64,000 nucleotides of DNA from NCBI GenBank assembly GCA_937888715.1, contig CALARU010000179.1:1-64000 (forward strand), given 5' to 3'. The notes below the pieces were generated by a model, which worked only from the letters and a program-made list of their open reading frames with translations, ran no database searches and had not been told where the DNA came from. Below, one piece after another: positions 53,853 to 63,095 of this stretch. A program made the translations under genes and the position numbers. Origin of the DNA: an uncultured Planctomycetaceae bacterium (GTDB lineage Bacteria > Planctomycetota > Planctomycetia > Gemmatales > Gemmataceae). Each line of letters begins with the position of its first letter. Position 1 is the first letter of the stretch.

Positions 53853-54440
53853 ATGTCAGCAAAAGTAACTATGCCTGCCCCTGATTTCGCAGCCACCGCC
53901 CTTGTAGGCGAAGAATTCAAGAACATCAAGCTTTCCGATTACAAGGGAAAGTATGTCCTTCTTTACTTCTACCCACTCGACTTTACTTTTGTCTGCCCCA
54001 CCGAAATCATCGCATTCGATGAAAAACTCGCAGAATTCAAAAAACGCAACACCGAAGTGCTGGGCGTCAGCGTTGACAGCCAGTTCTCACATCTTGCATG
54101 GAACAAATTAGAACGCACCAAAGGCGGCCTTGGTGGCGTGCGCTATCCCCTTATCGCAGACCTTAACAAAAACATCGCAAGATCTTATGGCGTGCTTTTG
54201 GAAGATGCGGGAATTGCTTTACGCGGTTTGTTCATCATCGACAAGGAAGGCATTATTCGCCATCTTTTGGTTAACGATCTGCCTTTGGGCCGTAGCGTTG
54301 ATGAAGCCATTCGCGTTCTTGATGCCTTGCAATTTGTAGAAAAGCATGGCGAAGTTTGCCCTGCCAACTGGCAACCAGGCGAAGCCACCATGAAGCCTGA
54401 TCCCAAGGGTTCCCAGGATTATTTCCAAAAGGTCAAGTAA
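53853..54440 (+). CDS. 2-Cys peroxiredoxin (AhpC/TSA family)
   Basis: A typical 2-Cys peroxiredoxin of 195 residues. The peroxidatic Cys48 is in FTFVCPTE, Arg and Thr of the active site are conserved, and the resolving Cys169 is in EVCPANW. It reduces hydrogen peroxide and organic peroxides with thioredoxin or AhpF-like partners; none is adjacent. GGAGG precedes the ATG by eight bases. The strong terminator at 54459-54502 ends the transcript. Confidence 0.95.
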   Translation: MSAKVTMPAPDFAATALVGEEFKNIKLSDYKGKYVLLYFYPLDFTFVCPTEIIAFDEKLAEFKKRNTEVLGVSVDSQFSHLAWNKLERTKGGLGGVRYPLIADLNKNIARSYGVLLEDAGIALRGLFIIDKEGIIRHLLVNDLPLGRSVDEAIRVLDALQFVEKHGEVCPANWQPGEATMKPDPKGSQDYFQKVK

Positions 54441-54458
54441 GCGCTTAATGGTTTTACC

Positions 54459-54502
54459 ATGGGCATGAAGTTTACCCTTCGTGCCCATGTTTTTTAATTT
54501 TT
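54459..54502 (+). terminator. Rho-independent terminator after the peroxiredoxin gene
   Basis: ATGGGCATGAAG (54459-54470) pairs with CTTCGTGCCCAT (54477-54488), a 12-bp stem with one G-T pair and a 6-base loop, followed by GTTTTTTAATTTTT. This is a textbook form. Confidence 0.92.
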
Positions 54503-54516
54503 AGGGTGAGAGAATC

Positions 54517-55380
54517 ATGGCAGCCCAAATCATCGACGGCAAAGCACTTAGCCTTATCATCCAAGCTGAACTCGCACTTGATGCCTCTGCTATGCTCAAA
54601 GAAACAGGCACGAAACCCGGCCTAGCTGCAGTACTCGTTGGCGACAACCCTGCAAGTCAGGTTTATGTTAGAAACAAACAAAAGGCTTGCGAGAAAGCTG
54701 GCTTTGAAAGCTGGCTCTACAAACTTGATTCAAATTCAACTCAAGAAGATCTCCTTAATCTTATATCAAAACTTAATCACGATCCTAAAGTTCATGGCAT
54801 ATTGGTGCAACTCCCCCTGCCCAAACATTTAAATACCGATCTCATCCTTGATGCAGTAACTGCGCTTAAAGATGTGGATGGTTTTGGCCCAGAAAACCTT
54901 GGGCTTCTAACTTCAGGCAGGCCACGGCTTCTTCCCTGCACTCCCCATGGCGTTCTTGTCATGTTGCAGCGCTACAATATCCCCGTTGCAGGCAAACATG
55001 TTGTTGTTCTTGGTAGAAGTACCATCGTGGGTAAACCCATGGGCCTGATCCTTTTGCAAAATGGCATCGATGCAACCGTCACCATCTGCCATAGCAAAAC
55101 TGCAAACCTCAAAGAGATTACCAAGCAGGCGGATATCCTTGTGGCTGCGATTGGCAGGCCTTGCTTTGTGACCGCAGACATGGTGAAACCAGGTGCTGTG
55201 GTTATCGATGTAGGTATCAACAGGCTAGAAGATGGCAAACTGGTGGGCGATGTTGATTACGAACAGGTTTTGCCTTTATGTGGTGCAATTACCCCAGTGC
55301 CAGGAGGCGTTGGCCCCATGACTATCACCATGCTTCTTCATAACACATTACTAGCAGCCAAGTTACAGTCAAATTCTTAA
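54517..55380 (+). CDS. folD: Methylenetetrahydrofolate dehydrogenase/cyclohydrolase FolD
   Basis: FolD converts 5,10-methylene-THF to 10-formyl-THF in two steps, supplying Fmt and purine synthesis. The 287-residue protein has YVRNKQKACEKAG with the catalytic Lys, VQLPLPKHLN, DVDGFGPENLG, GRSTIVGKPMGLILL (NADP site) and PVPGGVGPMTITMLL. A ribosome site (GGGTGAGAG) lies before the ATG. It follows the peroxiredoxin terminator and appears to be transcribed alone. Confidence 0.96.
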   Translation: MAAQIIDGKALSLIIQAELALDASAMLKETGTKPGLAAVLVGDNPASQVYVRNKQKACEKAGFESWLYKLDSNSTQEDLLNLISKLNHDPKVHGILVQLPLPKHLNTDLILDAVTALKDVDGFGPENLGLLTSGRPRLLPCTPHGVLVMLQRYNIPVAGKHVVVLGRSTIVGKPMGLILLQNGIDATVTICHSKTANLKEITKQADILVAAIGRPCFVTADMVKPGAVVIDVGINRLEDGKLVGDVDYEQVLPLCGAITPVPGGVGPMTITMLLHNTLLAAKLQSNS

Positions 55381-55400
55381 TTGACTGGTGAACTTATAAT

Positions 55401-55436
55401 CTGCCGAAGAGCGCTAGCGCTTTTCCTACCTTTTTG
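55401..55436 (+). terminator. Possible terminator after folD
   Basis: GAAGAGCGCTAGCGCTTTTC contains the palindrome AGCGCTAGCGCT (55410-55421), which can fold into a short tight hairpin followed by a T-rich stretch (CCTACCTTTTTG). The loop is very small, so the call is tentative. Confidence 0.4.
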
Positions 55437-55508
55437 TTTACAATCTCTTATTGCTAAACCAACGGATCAAACTTTAATAGTTGATCCAACAGCAAGGGAA
55501 ATAAAAGC

Positions 55509-57749
55509 ATGATGATTCTATCTCCTTACATTCTGATATTAATGCAATTATTAATGACAACTTCGATGCAGTTTCAGTTAGAAGATGCGCCCAAGAAGGT
55601 CGGGCCTCTTCCTAAACTTACCAGTGATAGCAAACGCGAAGAAGCCATCAAGCTTTATGGCTCTGGGTTGCTTTATGAAAAAGAAAATCGCCTACTCGAT
55701 GCCTTGAGGTCTTTCGAAAAAGCAATGGAATTAGACCCGGGCGCCCTTTCACCCAGAAAAGCTCTCATCCCCATTTACATGTCCTTGGATCGTATTGAAG
55801 ATGCGTTGGTTCAGTGCAGATATGTTTTAGATCGTGATGATTCAAGCTTGGAAACCTTCGCACTCTATGCCAAGCAACTTGCAGCACTCGGAAAAATAGA
55901 AGAAGTCACCGAGATTCTTGAAAAGCTTATAAAGAACCCAGCATCGAAAGATAAACCTGAATTGCGACTTCAAGTGCTGAGAGAACTTTCGCTGCGCTAC
56001 GAGCAAGCTAGCAATTGGGAAAAGTCCGAAGAGAAAAGCAAAGGTGTCGCAGAAATTCTTGAAATGCCCTCTGCAGAAGACGTGCTCGAACTTACTGAAG
56101 ATTCGTATCGAAAACTGAAGGCGGAGAACTATGAAATGCTGGGTAGGATGGCGCTGAAACGCAAAGATACCAAAACAGCAATCGAATATTATTTAAAAGC
56201 TCAGAAGCTCGACATTGTAAGATCGGGCAGACTTGGATTAAACCTCGCCCAAGTTTATGCAAGTGAAGGAAAAAACGAAGAAGCTCTGCTTCGTATTGAT
56301 GAGTTTTTACAAACCCAACCTTTAGGCACAGAGGCCTACGAATTAAAAATCTCTCTGCAAAAGAAAATGGGTAAAAGTAAAGATATCGTTCCGGAAATCG
56401 AACTCGCATCTAGCAGAGATAATCACAACAATTCCTTGAAACTAATCCTTGCACGGGAACTTCGAATCAATGGGCAGATACCCCGCGCAGAGGCTATTTA
56501 CGAAGAAATTGCCAATCAAGCACCTTCGACCGAAGTGTATCATGCCTTGTTTGATCTCTACCGCGAAAATAAAGAATCAGGGGCTTCTCGTGCTTTAGCA
56601 AGGCTTGAATCTTCCATCCAAGCCGTTTCGCGTAAAGGTGGTATTCCACCCGACCCTTCCCAAGGCATGCAAGTCAAAGCCATGCTTCTTGCACTAAAAA
56701 AAGATCCCGAGATGCTTCGAAAAATTTTAGATCAAGCTTACAATCAACTTGTCAAAGGCGGCAAAATTGGGTTGGAAACCAAAGTTGCATTAGGCACACT
56801 CGCTTCCAGGGCATCTGAATTAAAAGCAGGCGAAAAACTCCTCCTCATTTCCCTTACTGAATCTGCACCTAACTCTGCAACGGAATCCGAAGTCTATTCC
56901 GGGTTGCTTCGCATCTACCGCATGGCTCACAAGTATCAGGAAATTATCACCATTTGCAAAGAGGGCCTCGATAAAGCCAAAAATACAAGCAGAGTGCTTT
57001 TTCATGTAGAGATGGCGGGAGCTTACACCCACCTCGAAAAAGATATCGAAGCCCTCGCTGCAATCGATCTCGCAATCAATGAATCTCAAGATCGAGAAAA
57101 ATTATTTTCCAAGCGCTACCGCGCCAGCTTGCTTGCACAAATGGGGAAACTTCAAGAGGCTGAAAAAGAAGCTCTCACACTCTTACGAGATTACGATCAA
57201 CCAAGCGAAGTACGCGATATCCGTTACACACTCAGTTCGATTTATTCGGGCATGAAGAACCATGAGAAATCTGAGGCGTTGTTGAAACAAATTCTTGAGG
57301 CGGATCCTGCAGATGCTACTGCAAACAACGATCTTGGGTACCAATGGGCGGATAGGTCGCATAATTTGGAAGAAGCGGAAAAATTAATTCGCAAGGCTCT
57401 TGACCTCGATCAGAAATTGCGCGACACCAGCAATAGGCTGACCTTTGAACCCGAGAATGCTGCTTATATCGATAGCTTGGGTTGGGTCATATTCCGTAGG
57501 GGAAAACTCAAGGAAGCTCGGATAGAGCTTGAAAAAGCCTCTAATCTTCCTGAAGGATCTGATGATCCTGTGGTCTGGGATCATCTGGGGGATGTCTATT
57601 TCAGCCTCAAAGAAAAGCAAAAGAGTCTCGAATCCTACCTGAAAGCGATTAACCTTTACCAGGTTGTGCGCACCCGTAGAGATGCAGAGCGGGTTAAAGA
57701 TATAAAACAAAAGATACAATTACTGGAACTCGAGCCTTCTAAGAAGTAG
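55509..57749 (+). CDS. Tetratricopeptide-repeat protein
   Basis: A 746-residue protein with an N-terminal hydrophobic stretch (about 3-18) that may be a signal peptide or anchor. TPR units recur through most of the chain, for example LYEKENRLLDALRSFEKAME near 50, LGRMALKRKDTKTAIEYYLKA near 225, and NHEKSEALLKQILEADP and RGKLKEARIELEKA toward the end. The C-terminal repeats resemble those of secretion or assembly TPR proteins. No enzyme motif is present. Its partners are unknown. Confidence 0.85.
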   Translation: MMILSPYILILMQLLMTTSMQFQLEDAPKKVGPLPKLTSDSKREEAIKLYGSGLLYEKENRLLDALRSFEKAMELDPGALSPRKALIPIYMSLDRIEDALVQCRYVLDRDDSSLETFALYAKQLAALGKIEEVTEILEKLIKNPASKDKPELRLQVLRELSLRYEQASNWEKSEEKSKGVAEILEMPSAEDVLELTEDSYRKLKAENYEMLGRMALKRKDTKTAIEYYLKAQKLDIVRSGRLGLNLAQVYASEGKNEEALLRIDEFLQTQPLGTEAYELKISLQKKMGKSKDIVPEIELASSRDNHNNSLKLILARELRINGQIPRAEAIYEEIANQAPSTEVYHALFDLYRENKESGASRALARLESSIQAVSRKGGIPPDPSQGMQVKAMLLALKKDPEMLRKILDQAYNQLVKGGKIGLETKVALGTLASRASELKAGEKLLLISLTESAPNSATESEVYSGLLRIYRMAHKYQEIITICKEGLDKAKNTSRVLFHVEMAGAYTHLEKDIEALAAIDLAINESQDREKLFSKRYRASLLAQMGKLQEAEKEALTLLRDYDQPSEVRDIRYTLSSIYSGMKNHEKSEALLKQILEADPADATANNDLGYQWADRSHNLEEAEKLIRKALDLDQKLRDTSNRLTFEPENAAYIDSLGWVIFRRGKLKEARIELEKASNLPEGSDDPVVWDHLGDVYFSLKEKQKSLESYLKAINLYQVVRTRRDAERVKDIKQKIQLLELEPSKK

Positions 57750-57813
57750 AATAACATCTTGTTGTTTTACTTAAGGTTGCGCTTTAAATAGCGCTTGCAA
57801 GGAGGTCGAGGCA

Positions 57814-58566
57814 ATGTCAGGCCACTCCCATTGGGCAAACATAAAGCATTATAAAGGTGCTGCAGACGCCAAACGAGGCAAAGTTTGGAGCAAACTTAGT
57901 CGCTTAATTATCATTGCTTCCCGTGCAGGCGGTGGCGATCCCATAACAAATCTCAAATTACGCTACGCAATCGATAAAGCACGCGCAATAAGTATGCCCA
58001 AAGATAACATCGAACGGGCTATCCGCAGAGGTACAGGCGAAGCAGAAGGCATCACCTTTGAAGAATTGGTTTATGAAGGATTTGGCTCGGGTGGCACCGC
58101 CATCGTGGTTGATCTTCTCACCGACAATCGCAACCGCAGCAATGGCGAAATCAGAAAGATTTTTGAAAAAGGCGGAGGCAACATGGGTGCGCCAGGGTGC
58201 GCGGCCCATTTCTTCGATCGCAAAGGTGTATTTGTCATCCTTGCAAAAGGAATTGATGAAGACAGCCTGATGTCGATTGTGCTTGATGCGGGCGCAGATG
58301 ACATGCAAAACGAACGAGGTAGATTCACCGTCACTTGCGACCCAGCTTCCTTTCAAAAAGTGCAGGAAGCACTTGCAAAAAACAATATCGTTTCTGAATC
58401 TGCTGAAATCACTATGGTCGCTAAAATGAATGTCGATGTGGATGCGGAGATCGCCAGGAAAGTTACCAAACTTCTCCTAAACCTTGATGATCATGATGAT
58501 GTGCAGAATGTTTATTGCAATGTGCACATGTCTCCAGAAGTTTTGGCAGAACTCGAAAACGAGTAA
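57814..58566 (+). CDS. YebC/PmpR-family protein
   Basis: The 250-residue protein matches YebC over its length: MSGHSHWANIKHYKGAADAK at the start, GKVWSKLSRLI, KARAISMPKDNIERAIRRG, GSGGTAIVVDLLTDNRNR and GGNMGAPGCAAHFF. Members were described as DNA-binding regulators and more recently as translation factors that help ribosomes at proline-rich sites. The strong AAGGAGG sits before the ATG. A terminator follows at 58584-58624. Confidence 0.95.
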   Translation: MSGHSHWANIKHYKGAADAKRGKVWSKLSRLIIIASRAGGGDPITNLKLRYAIDKARAISMPKDNIERAIRRGTGEAEGITFEELVYEGFGSGGTAIVVDLLTDNRNRSNGEIRKIFEKGGGNMGAPGCAAHFFDRKGVFVILAKGIDEDSLMSIVLDAGADDMQNERGRFTVTCDPASFQKVQEALAKNNIVSESAEITMVAKMNVDVDAEIARKVTKLLLNLDDHDDVQNVYCNVHMSPEVLAELENE

Positions 58567-58583
58567 TCCGCTCTCACCCAATA

Positions 58584-58624
58584 AAAAAGGATCGCGCCTA
58601 CTTTCGGCTCGATCCTTTTTCTTT
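58584..58624. terminator. Bidirectional terminator between yebC-like gene and DUF1501 gene
   Basis: AAAAAGGATCG (58584-58594) pairs with CGATCCTTTTT (58610-58620), with further GCC/GGC pairing inside the loop, and CTTTT follows. A-rich and T-rich sides let it act on both convergent genes. Confidence 0.9.
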
Positions 58625-58639
58625 TACATCTCTCAATCT

Positions 58640-60067
58640 TTAACTGATGATATCGTGAACCACATTGCCATGCACATCGGTTAGGCGGAAATCACGCCCA
58701 TCCAATTTAAATGTAAGTTTCTGATGATCCAATCCAAGTAAATGCAGCATCGTTGCATGAAGATCATGCATGTGAACACAGCCATCAATTGCATTGAAAC
58801 CAAAGTCATCGGTTTTGCCATGCGTGTATCCAGCCTTCACCCCGCCGCCCGCCAGCCATACCGTAAAGCCATTGGGATTATGATCACGGCCTGTGCCATT
58901 GCGTTCGGAATAAGGGGTTCTGCCAAACTCGCCACCAAACCAAACCAAAGTATCTTCGAGCAACCCTCGTTTTTTAAGATCACCCAAAAGAGCAGCAATC
59001 GGCTTATCAACTGCTTTGGCATGATCAGCATGCTTGGGAAGATTAGAATGCTGGTCCCAAGCTGGGTTGTTGGTATTATCACCGTAATTAACTTGAATGT
59101 ATCGGACATCCGCTTCCGCAAGCCTTCGAGCCATCAAACAAAGCCTGCCATAGTTATCAGTTGTAGCATTCCCGATGCCATAATCATCGAGAGTGGACTT
59201 GGTTTCGCGGGAAAGGTCCAAAACCTCTGGGGCGAAGTTTTGCATTCTCCAACCAAGCTCGAAAGAATTCAGAGTGGCTTCGTAATCTTTATCCGCCTGA
59301 CTTTTAACAGACTGCTCTGCATTAAGAGACCGAAGGAAATCAAGGTACTTTCCTTGATCCCCAATTTTCATGGAAGGATGATAAAGATTTTTGATGGTAG
59401 CATCCTTAGCGGTGATGCCCGCACGACCCACCGCAGTGCCCTGAAAGACCGTAGGCAAAAAAGCATTGCTGAAATTTCTGGGCCCACCATTGCCCATCGA
59501 AGGGCACAAAGTCACAAAGCCAGGCAGGTTTTTATTTTCGCTTCCTAAACCATAATTGACCCAACTACCCATCGAAGGACGGATCAAATTAATCGAACCT
59601 GTATGCATGAATAAAGTAGCAGGGCCGTGAGCAACCCCATCCGTTCGCATTCCATGCAACATGCAAAGATCATCAATATGGGTTGCGATATTTGGAAAAA
59701 GATCGGAGACTTGGCGACCCGTTTCGCCATACTGATTAAACTTCCACAATGATTTCATCACCCGATGTTTGATGACAGTTCCTGTTTTGGCAAGCACCCG
59801 TGCATCGCGGAACTCTTCCATATCCCCATCGCGTTTTTCAAGCAAGGGTTTGTAATCGAATGAATCAACCTGACTAGGCCCGCCCTGCATAAACAGGAAG
59901 ATAATACGCTTTGCCTTAGGGGTATGATGAGGTTGCTTGGGGGCTAATGGATCCATACTCGGTTGGGTAGCAGCCTTGGCTTGTGTACCAGCAAGGCCCA
60001 ACAATGCTAGGTTTCCAAAACCACAGGAGGTTGTTTCCAGAAATTTTCTTCGATTGAACATGTTCAA
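58640..60067 (-). CDS. DUF1501 protein with Tat signal
   Basis: A 475-residue DUF1501 protein, a sulfatase/alkaline-phosphatase-like family very abundant in planctomycetes. The twin-arginine signal is MFNRRKFLETTSCGFGNLAL at the start, so it is exported folded. FLFMQGGPSQVDSFDYKP is the family signature, and GGEFGRTPYSERNGTGRDHN is the C-terminal block. It follows the cytochrome-type gene by 45 bases, and the two form the usual DUF1549/DUF1553-DUF1501 pair, thought to act in breakdown of complex polymers. The substrate is unknown. Confidence 0.93.
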   Translation of the reverse strand: MNMFNRRKFLETTSCGFGNLALLGLAGTQAKAATQPSMDPLAPKQPHHTPKAKRIIFLFMQGGPSQVDSFDYKPLLEKRDGDMEEFRDARVLAKTGTVIKHRVMKSLWKFNQYGETGRQVSDLFPNIATHIDDLCMLHGMRTDGVAHGPATLFMHTGSINLIRPSMGSWVNYGLGSENKNLPGFVTLCPSMGNGGPRNFSNAFLPTVFQGTAVGRAGITAKDATIKNLYHPSMKIGDQGKYLDFLRSLNAEQSVKSQADKDYEATLNSFELGWRMQNFAPEVLDLSRETKSTLDDYGIGNATTDNYGRLCLMARRLAEADVRYIQVNYGDNTNNPAWDQHSNLPKHADHAKAVDKPIAALLGDLKKRGLLEDTLVWFGGEFGRTPYSERNGTGRDHNPNGFTVWLAGGGVKAGYTHGKTDDFGFNAIDGCVHMHDLHATMLHLLGLDHQKLTFKLDGRDFRLTDVHGNVVHDIIS

Positions 60068-60112
60068 GTTCCTAAATACTGTAAAGTCTGCCCTGTAATA
60101 GCATGACTAATC

Positions 60113-62947
60113 TTAATGTAAATATCGAAAATCCAGAGTGCTAAACATGGCTTGAAAGACTAAAGGCCATGCCTGAGCTTTCTCTTTTTCGGATTTTTCC
60201 TGTAAAAACGACAAAACTTTAGCTTGTTCTGCGGGGCTTGGTGCCCTTCCCAACACTTGAAAATAAACGCTCTCAATTTTTTGCGTTTCAGAAAGATTGC
60301 TCTCTTTAAGTAAATGCAAAGCAGCTTCACCCGATTTTTCGATGATGAAAGGATTGTTCATCAAATACAAAGCCTGGGGTGCAATGGTACTTACATTGCG
60401 CTTTCCAACCACCAAATTGGGATCGGGAAAGTCAAAGACTTCAAAAATCTCGGGCAGGTTGTTTCGGAAAATCGGAGTGTAAACGCTGCGCCTGTAGTCC
60501 GTAAACTTATACCCGTATTCACTACTGGTGCCGGGGGTTATCGTCGAACCACCCATCGCCAAATCCAACTTGCCCGACACCATTAAAATGGCATCTCGGA
60601 TGGATTCGACTTCCAGCCTTTTGCGATTCATATGGCTGAAGGTTTTATTCTCGGGATCTTTCTGCTGGGCCAAAGTGCTTTCTTCGGAGGATTGCCTGTA
60701 GGTATGGGAAGTTACAATCTTGCGAACTAATTTTTTAGTCGACCAATTATCCTTGATGAATCCTGATGCGAGAAAGTCGAGAAGTTCAGGGTGGGAAGGG
60801 GCTTCACCAGTAGTACCAAAGTTATCGGTAGTACGAACCAAGCCCGAACCAAGCAACCAACTCCAAACCCTATTTGCATAAACTCGGGCAGTCAAAGGGT
60901 TCGAATCATCACCAAGCCATAGGCCAAATTCTTTGCGACCACTTGCATTATCAGGAATATTAGGCGAATTCTTAACTTTTACTGCAGATAAAAACCCGCG
61001 TGAAACCAAGGCACCTGGGGCATTAACATTTCCCCGAATACAAATGTTAATGCCTGCTGGTTTTTTCTCTTCTTCAACAGACATCGCAACCGGCCTGACA
61101 GGCCCTTTCGCCTTCAATTCCTTTAACTCAACTTCCATTTTCTTGAGTTCTTTTGCATCGACTGTTTCGCCCTTCGCAGGGGTTTTTACGACTTTTTCAG
61201 TTTCCCCCACAGGTAAGAATTGCAACGCGTCAACAGTGACATGCCCCTTGGTATCCATGTTGGAAATCAAAACAAAATTTTGCCCAGAGTTTTCAAATCT
61301 GAACTGCCCAAGACTAACGAATCTCGCATCGATTGGCGGATTCTTCTGCATGTTAACATGCACTACCGTTTCGCCATCTCCGTGGAAAATAGTAACAGGA
61401 ACATCATTAGCCCTTGTAGGTCCAGCCTGATAGGCAAGCAACACTTCGTACTTGCCCGCCTTGGGAAAATCTGGTGTGAAACTAAGAGTAAGTTCACCTT
61501 TGTTTTTGTTTTCATCGTGCAGATAACCCGTACCAATGAAAAAATTACTGAACTTAGAAACAGTCCATGAGCCTACTTTCTTGGCCTTGGTATCATCAAT
61601 CACGATGCCATCAAGATCTTTCGGGTCGATGACCTTTTTTACTGCATCCACCTTGGTGGTAGTCTTCTTCTTGAGTTCCTTGATTTTATTATCCAGAAGT
61701 GCAACCTTGACATCGTGCTCACTAATTTTTTTCTCGGTTTCAGCATCCACAGGAAGCTTGCGCTCAACCCATCTCGAAACATTATCGTGAATCAGAGTCT
61801 TGGTACTTTTGAAAATCCCTGCAAGAGCGTAATAATCATGCGTTGGAATAGGATCAAACTTGTGATCATGGCACCGTGCACAACCAATGGTCATCCCCAA
61901 AATGGCTTTCCCCAAGGTGTCAAGTTGTTCATCAATAACATCCATCTCCAGATTTTTTTTATCTTGTCTTTCGAAGTTGGTGGGGCCCAATGCAAGGAAA
62001 GATGTAGCAATGAAATTATCCGCCTGTTCCGAATTATCCTTGGCAGGAAGAAGATCTCCTGCTATTTGCTCAAGTAAAAATCGATTGAAAGATTTATCGC
62101 TGTTAAAAGCTTGGATGACATAATCACGATAACGCCAAGAATCTGGGAATAATGCGGTACGCCCCCCGCCGCTCGATTCTGAAAAGCGTGCAATATCCAA
62201 CCAATGCCTGCCCCATTTTTCACCAAAGTGCTGCGACTTAAGAAGATTATCCACCAACTTTTCATACGCATCCGCACTGTTATCTGAAAGAAAAGCTTTC
62301 ACTTGCTCAGGGGTGGGGGGTAAACCAATCAGATCAAAATACAATCTTCGAACCAAAATTGCTTTCGAAGCTTCGGGTGAAGGGGTCAGGTGATCTTTCT
62401 CTAAACGAGAAAGAATAAAATTATCAATTTCGTTGCGGCTAAGATTATTTGCTACCGCAGGAACTTTAACATTGGCAATGGGAGCAAACGACCACCAGTT
62501 TTCCCCCTTCAAGGTTTTCTTCTCATTTTTAACAACATCCGCATTTTTTTCAGATCTAGGATCTGGCGCACCCATTTTCACCCACTGGGTCAAATCTGCA
62601 ATTAGCTCTGCAGATAATTTACCTTTCGGGGGCATCTTCAAATCGCCATCGTATAGAATTACTTTTACCAATAAGCTTAATTCAGGTTTTCCAGGAACAA
62701 CCGCAGGCCCGGTTTCCCCACCCCGCGCAACGCCTTCCTTGCTATCCAAGGCCAAGCCACCTTTAACTTTTTTATCTGCGGAGCTATGGCACTTGATACA
62801 ATTCTCAACCAACGCAGGCCGTATTTTCTTTTCAAAAAATTCTATATCCCGCGCATCTTCTGCCTTAAGGTTTTGAAATGCGAAAGCTACTACACCCAGA
62901 GTTAATACTCCAAAGCGAGCCAACATTATTAGCAGATAATTATTCAT
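60113..62947 (-). CDS. Planctomycete cytochrome c-type protein (PSCyt1, DUF1549, DUF1553)
   Basis: 944 residues from the ATG at 62947; a TTG four codons earlier is less likely. A signal peptide (about 1-29) leads to a PSCyt1 haem-c domain with CIKCH near 52 and MPPKGKLS as axial Met region. DUF1549 follows, with LDIARFSESSGGGRT and GCARCHDHKFDPIPTHDYYA, which holds a second CxxCH. A carbohydrate-binding-like central part and a C-terminal DUF1553 (NRVWSWLLGSGLVRT, YRQSSEESTLAQ) complete it. It is encoded upstream of the DUF1501 gene and likely works with it outside the cytoplasm. Exact function is not known for the family. Confidence 0.93.
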   Translation of the reverse strand: MNNYLLIMLARFGVLTLGVVAFAFQNLKAEDARDIEFFEKKIRPALVENCIKCHSSADKKVKGGLALDSKEGVARGGETGPAVVPGKPELSLLVKVILYDGDLKMPPKGKLSAELIADLTQWVKMGAPDPRSEKNADVVKNEKKTLKGENWWSFAPIANVKVPAVANNLSRNEIDNFILSRLEKDHLTPSPEASKAILVRRLYFDLIGLPPTPEQVKAFLSDNSADAYEKLVDNLLKSQHFGEKWGRHWLDIARFSESSGGGRTALFPDSWRYRDYVIQAFNSDKSFNRFLLEQIAGDLLPAKDNSEQADNFIATSFLALGPTNFERQDKKNLEMDVIDEQLDTLGKAILGMTIGCARCHDHKFDPIPTHDYYALAGIFKSTKTLIHDNVSRWVERKLPVDAETEKKISEHDVKVALLDNKIKELKKKTTTKVDAVKKVIDPKDLDGIVIDDTKAKKVGSWTVSKFSNFFIGTGYLHDENKNKGELTLSFTPDFPKAGKYEVLLAYQAGPTRANDVPVTIFHGDGETVVHVNMQKNPPIDARFVSLGQFRFENSGQNFVLISNMDTKGHVTVDALQFLPVGETEKVVKTPAKGETVDAKELKKMEVELKELKAKGPVRPVAMSVEEEKKPAGINICIRGNVNAPGALVSRGFLSAVKVKNSPNIPDNASGRKEFGLWLGDDSNPLTARVYANRVWSWLLGSGLVRTTDNFGTTGEAPSHPELLDFLASGFIKDNWSTKKLVRKIVTSHTYRQSSEESTLAQQKDPENKTFSHMNRKRLEVESIRDAILMVSGKLDLAMGGSTITPGTSSEYGYKFTDYRRSVYTPIFRNNLPEIFEVFDFPDPNLVVGKRNVSTIAPQALYLMNNPFIIEKSGEAALHLLKESNLSETQKIESVYFQVLGRAPSPAEQAKVLSFLQEKSEKEKAQAWPLVFQAMFSTLDFRYLH

Positions 62948-63095
62948 AGTAATAAGCAAAAAAGGCAGGTAAAATCTCGGACACTTACTCTATTTTGCTT
63001 CAAATTCGAGACTTTTACAAGATAGAAACCCCAGTAACTCATGCTTTTTCATAAGTACCAGGGTCATATACTGCCCCTTGCGAGCAACCTAATCG

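Noticed and set aside
60898-60911. GGTTCGAATC-type tRNA T-arm sequence
   Set aside because: It lies within the coding sequence of the DUF1549/DUF1553 protein, and no acceptor or anticodon stem surrounds it.
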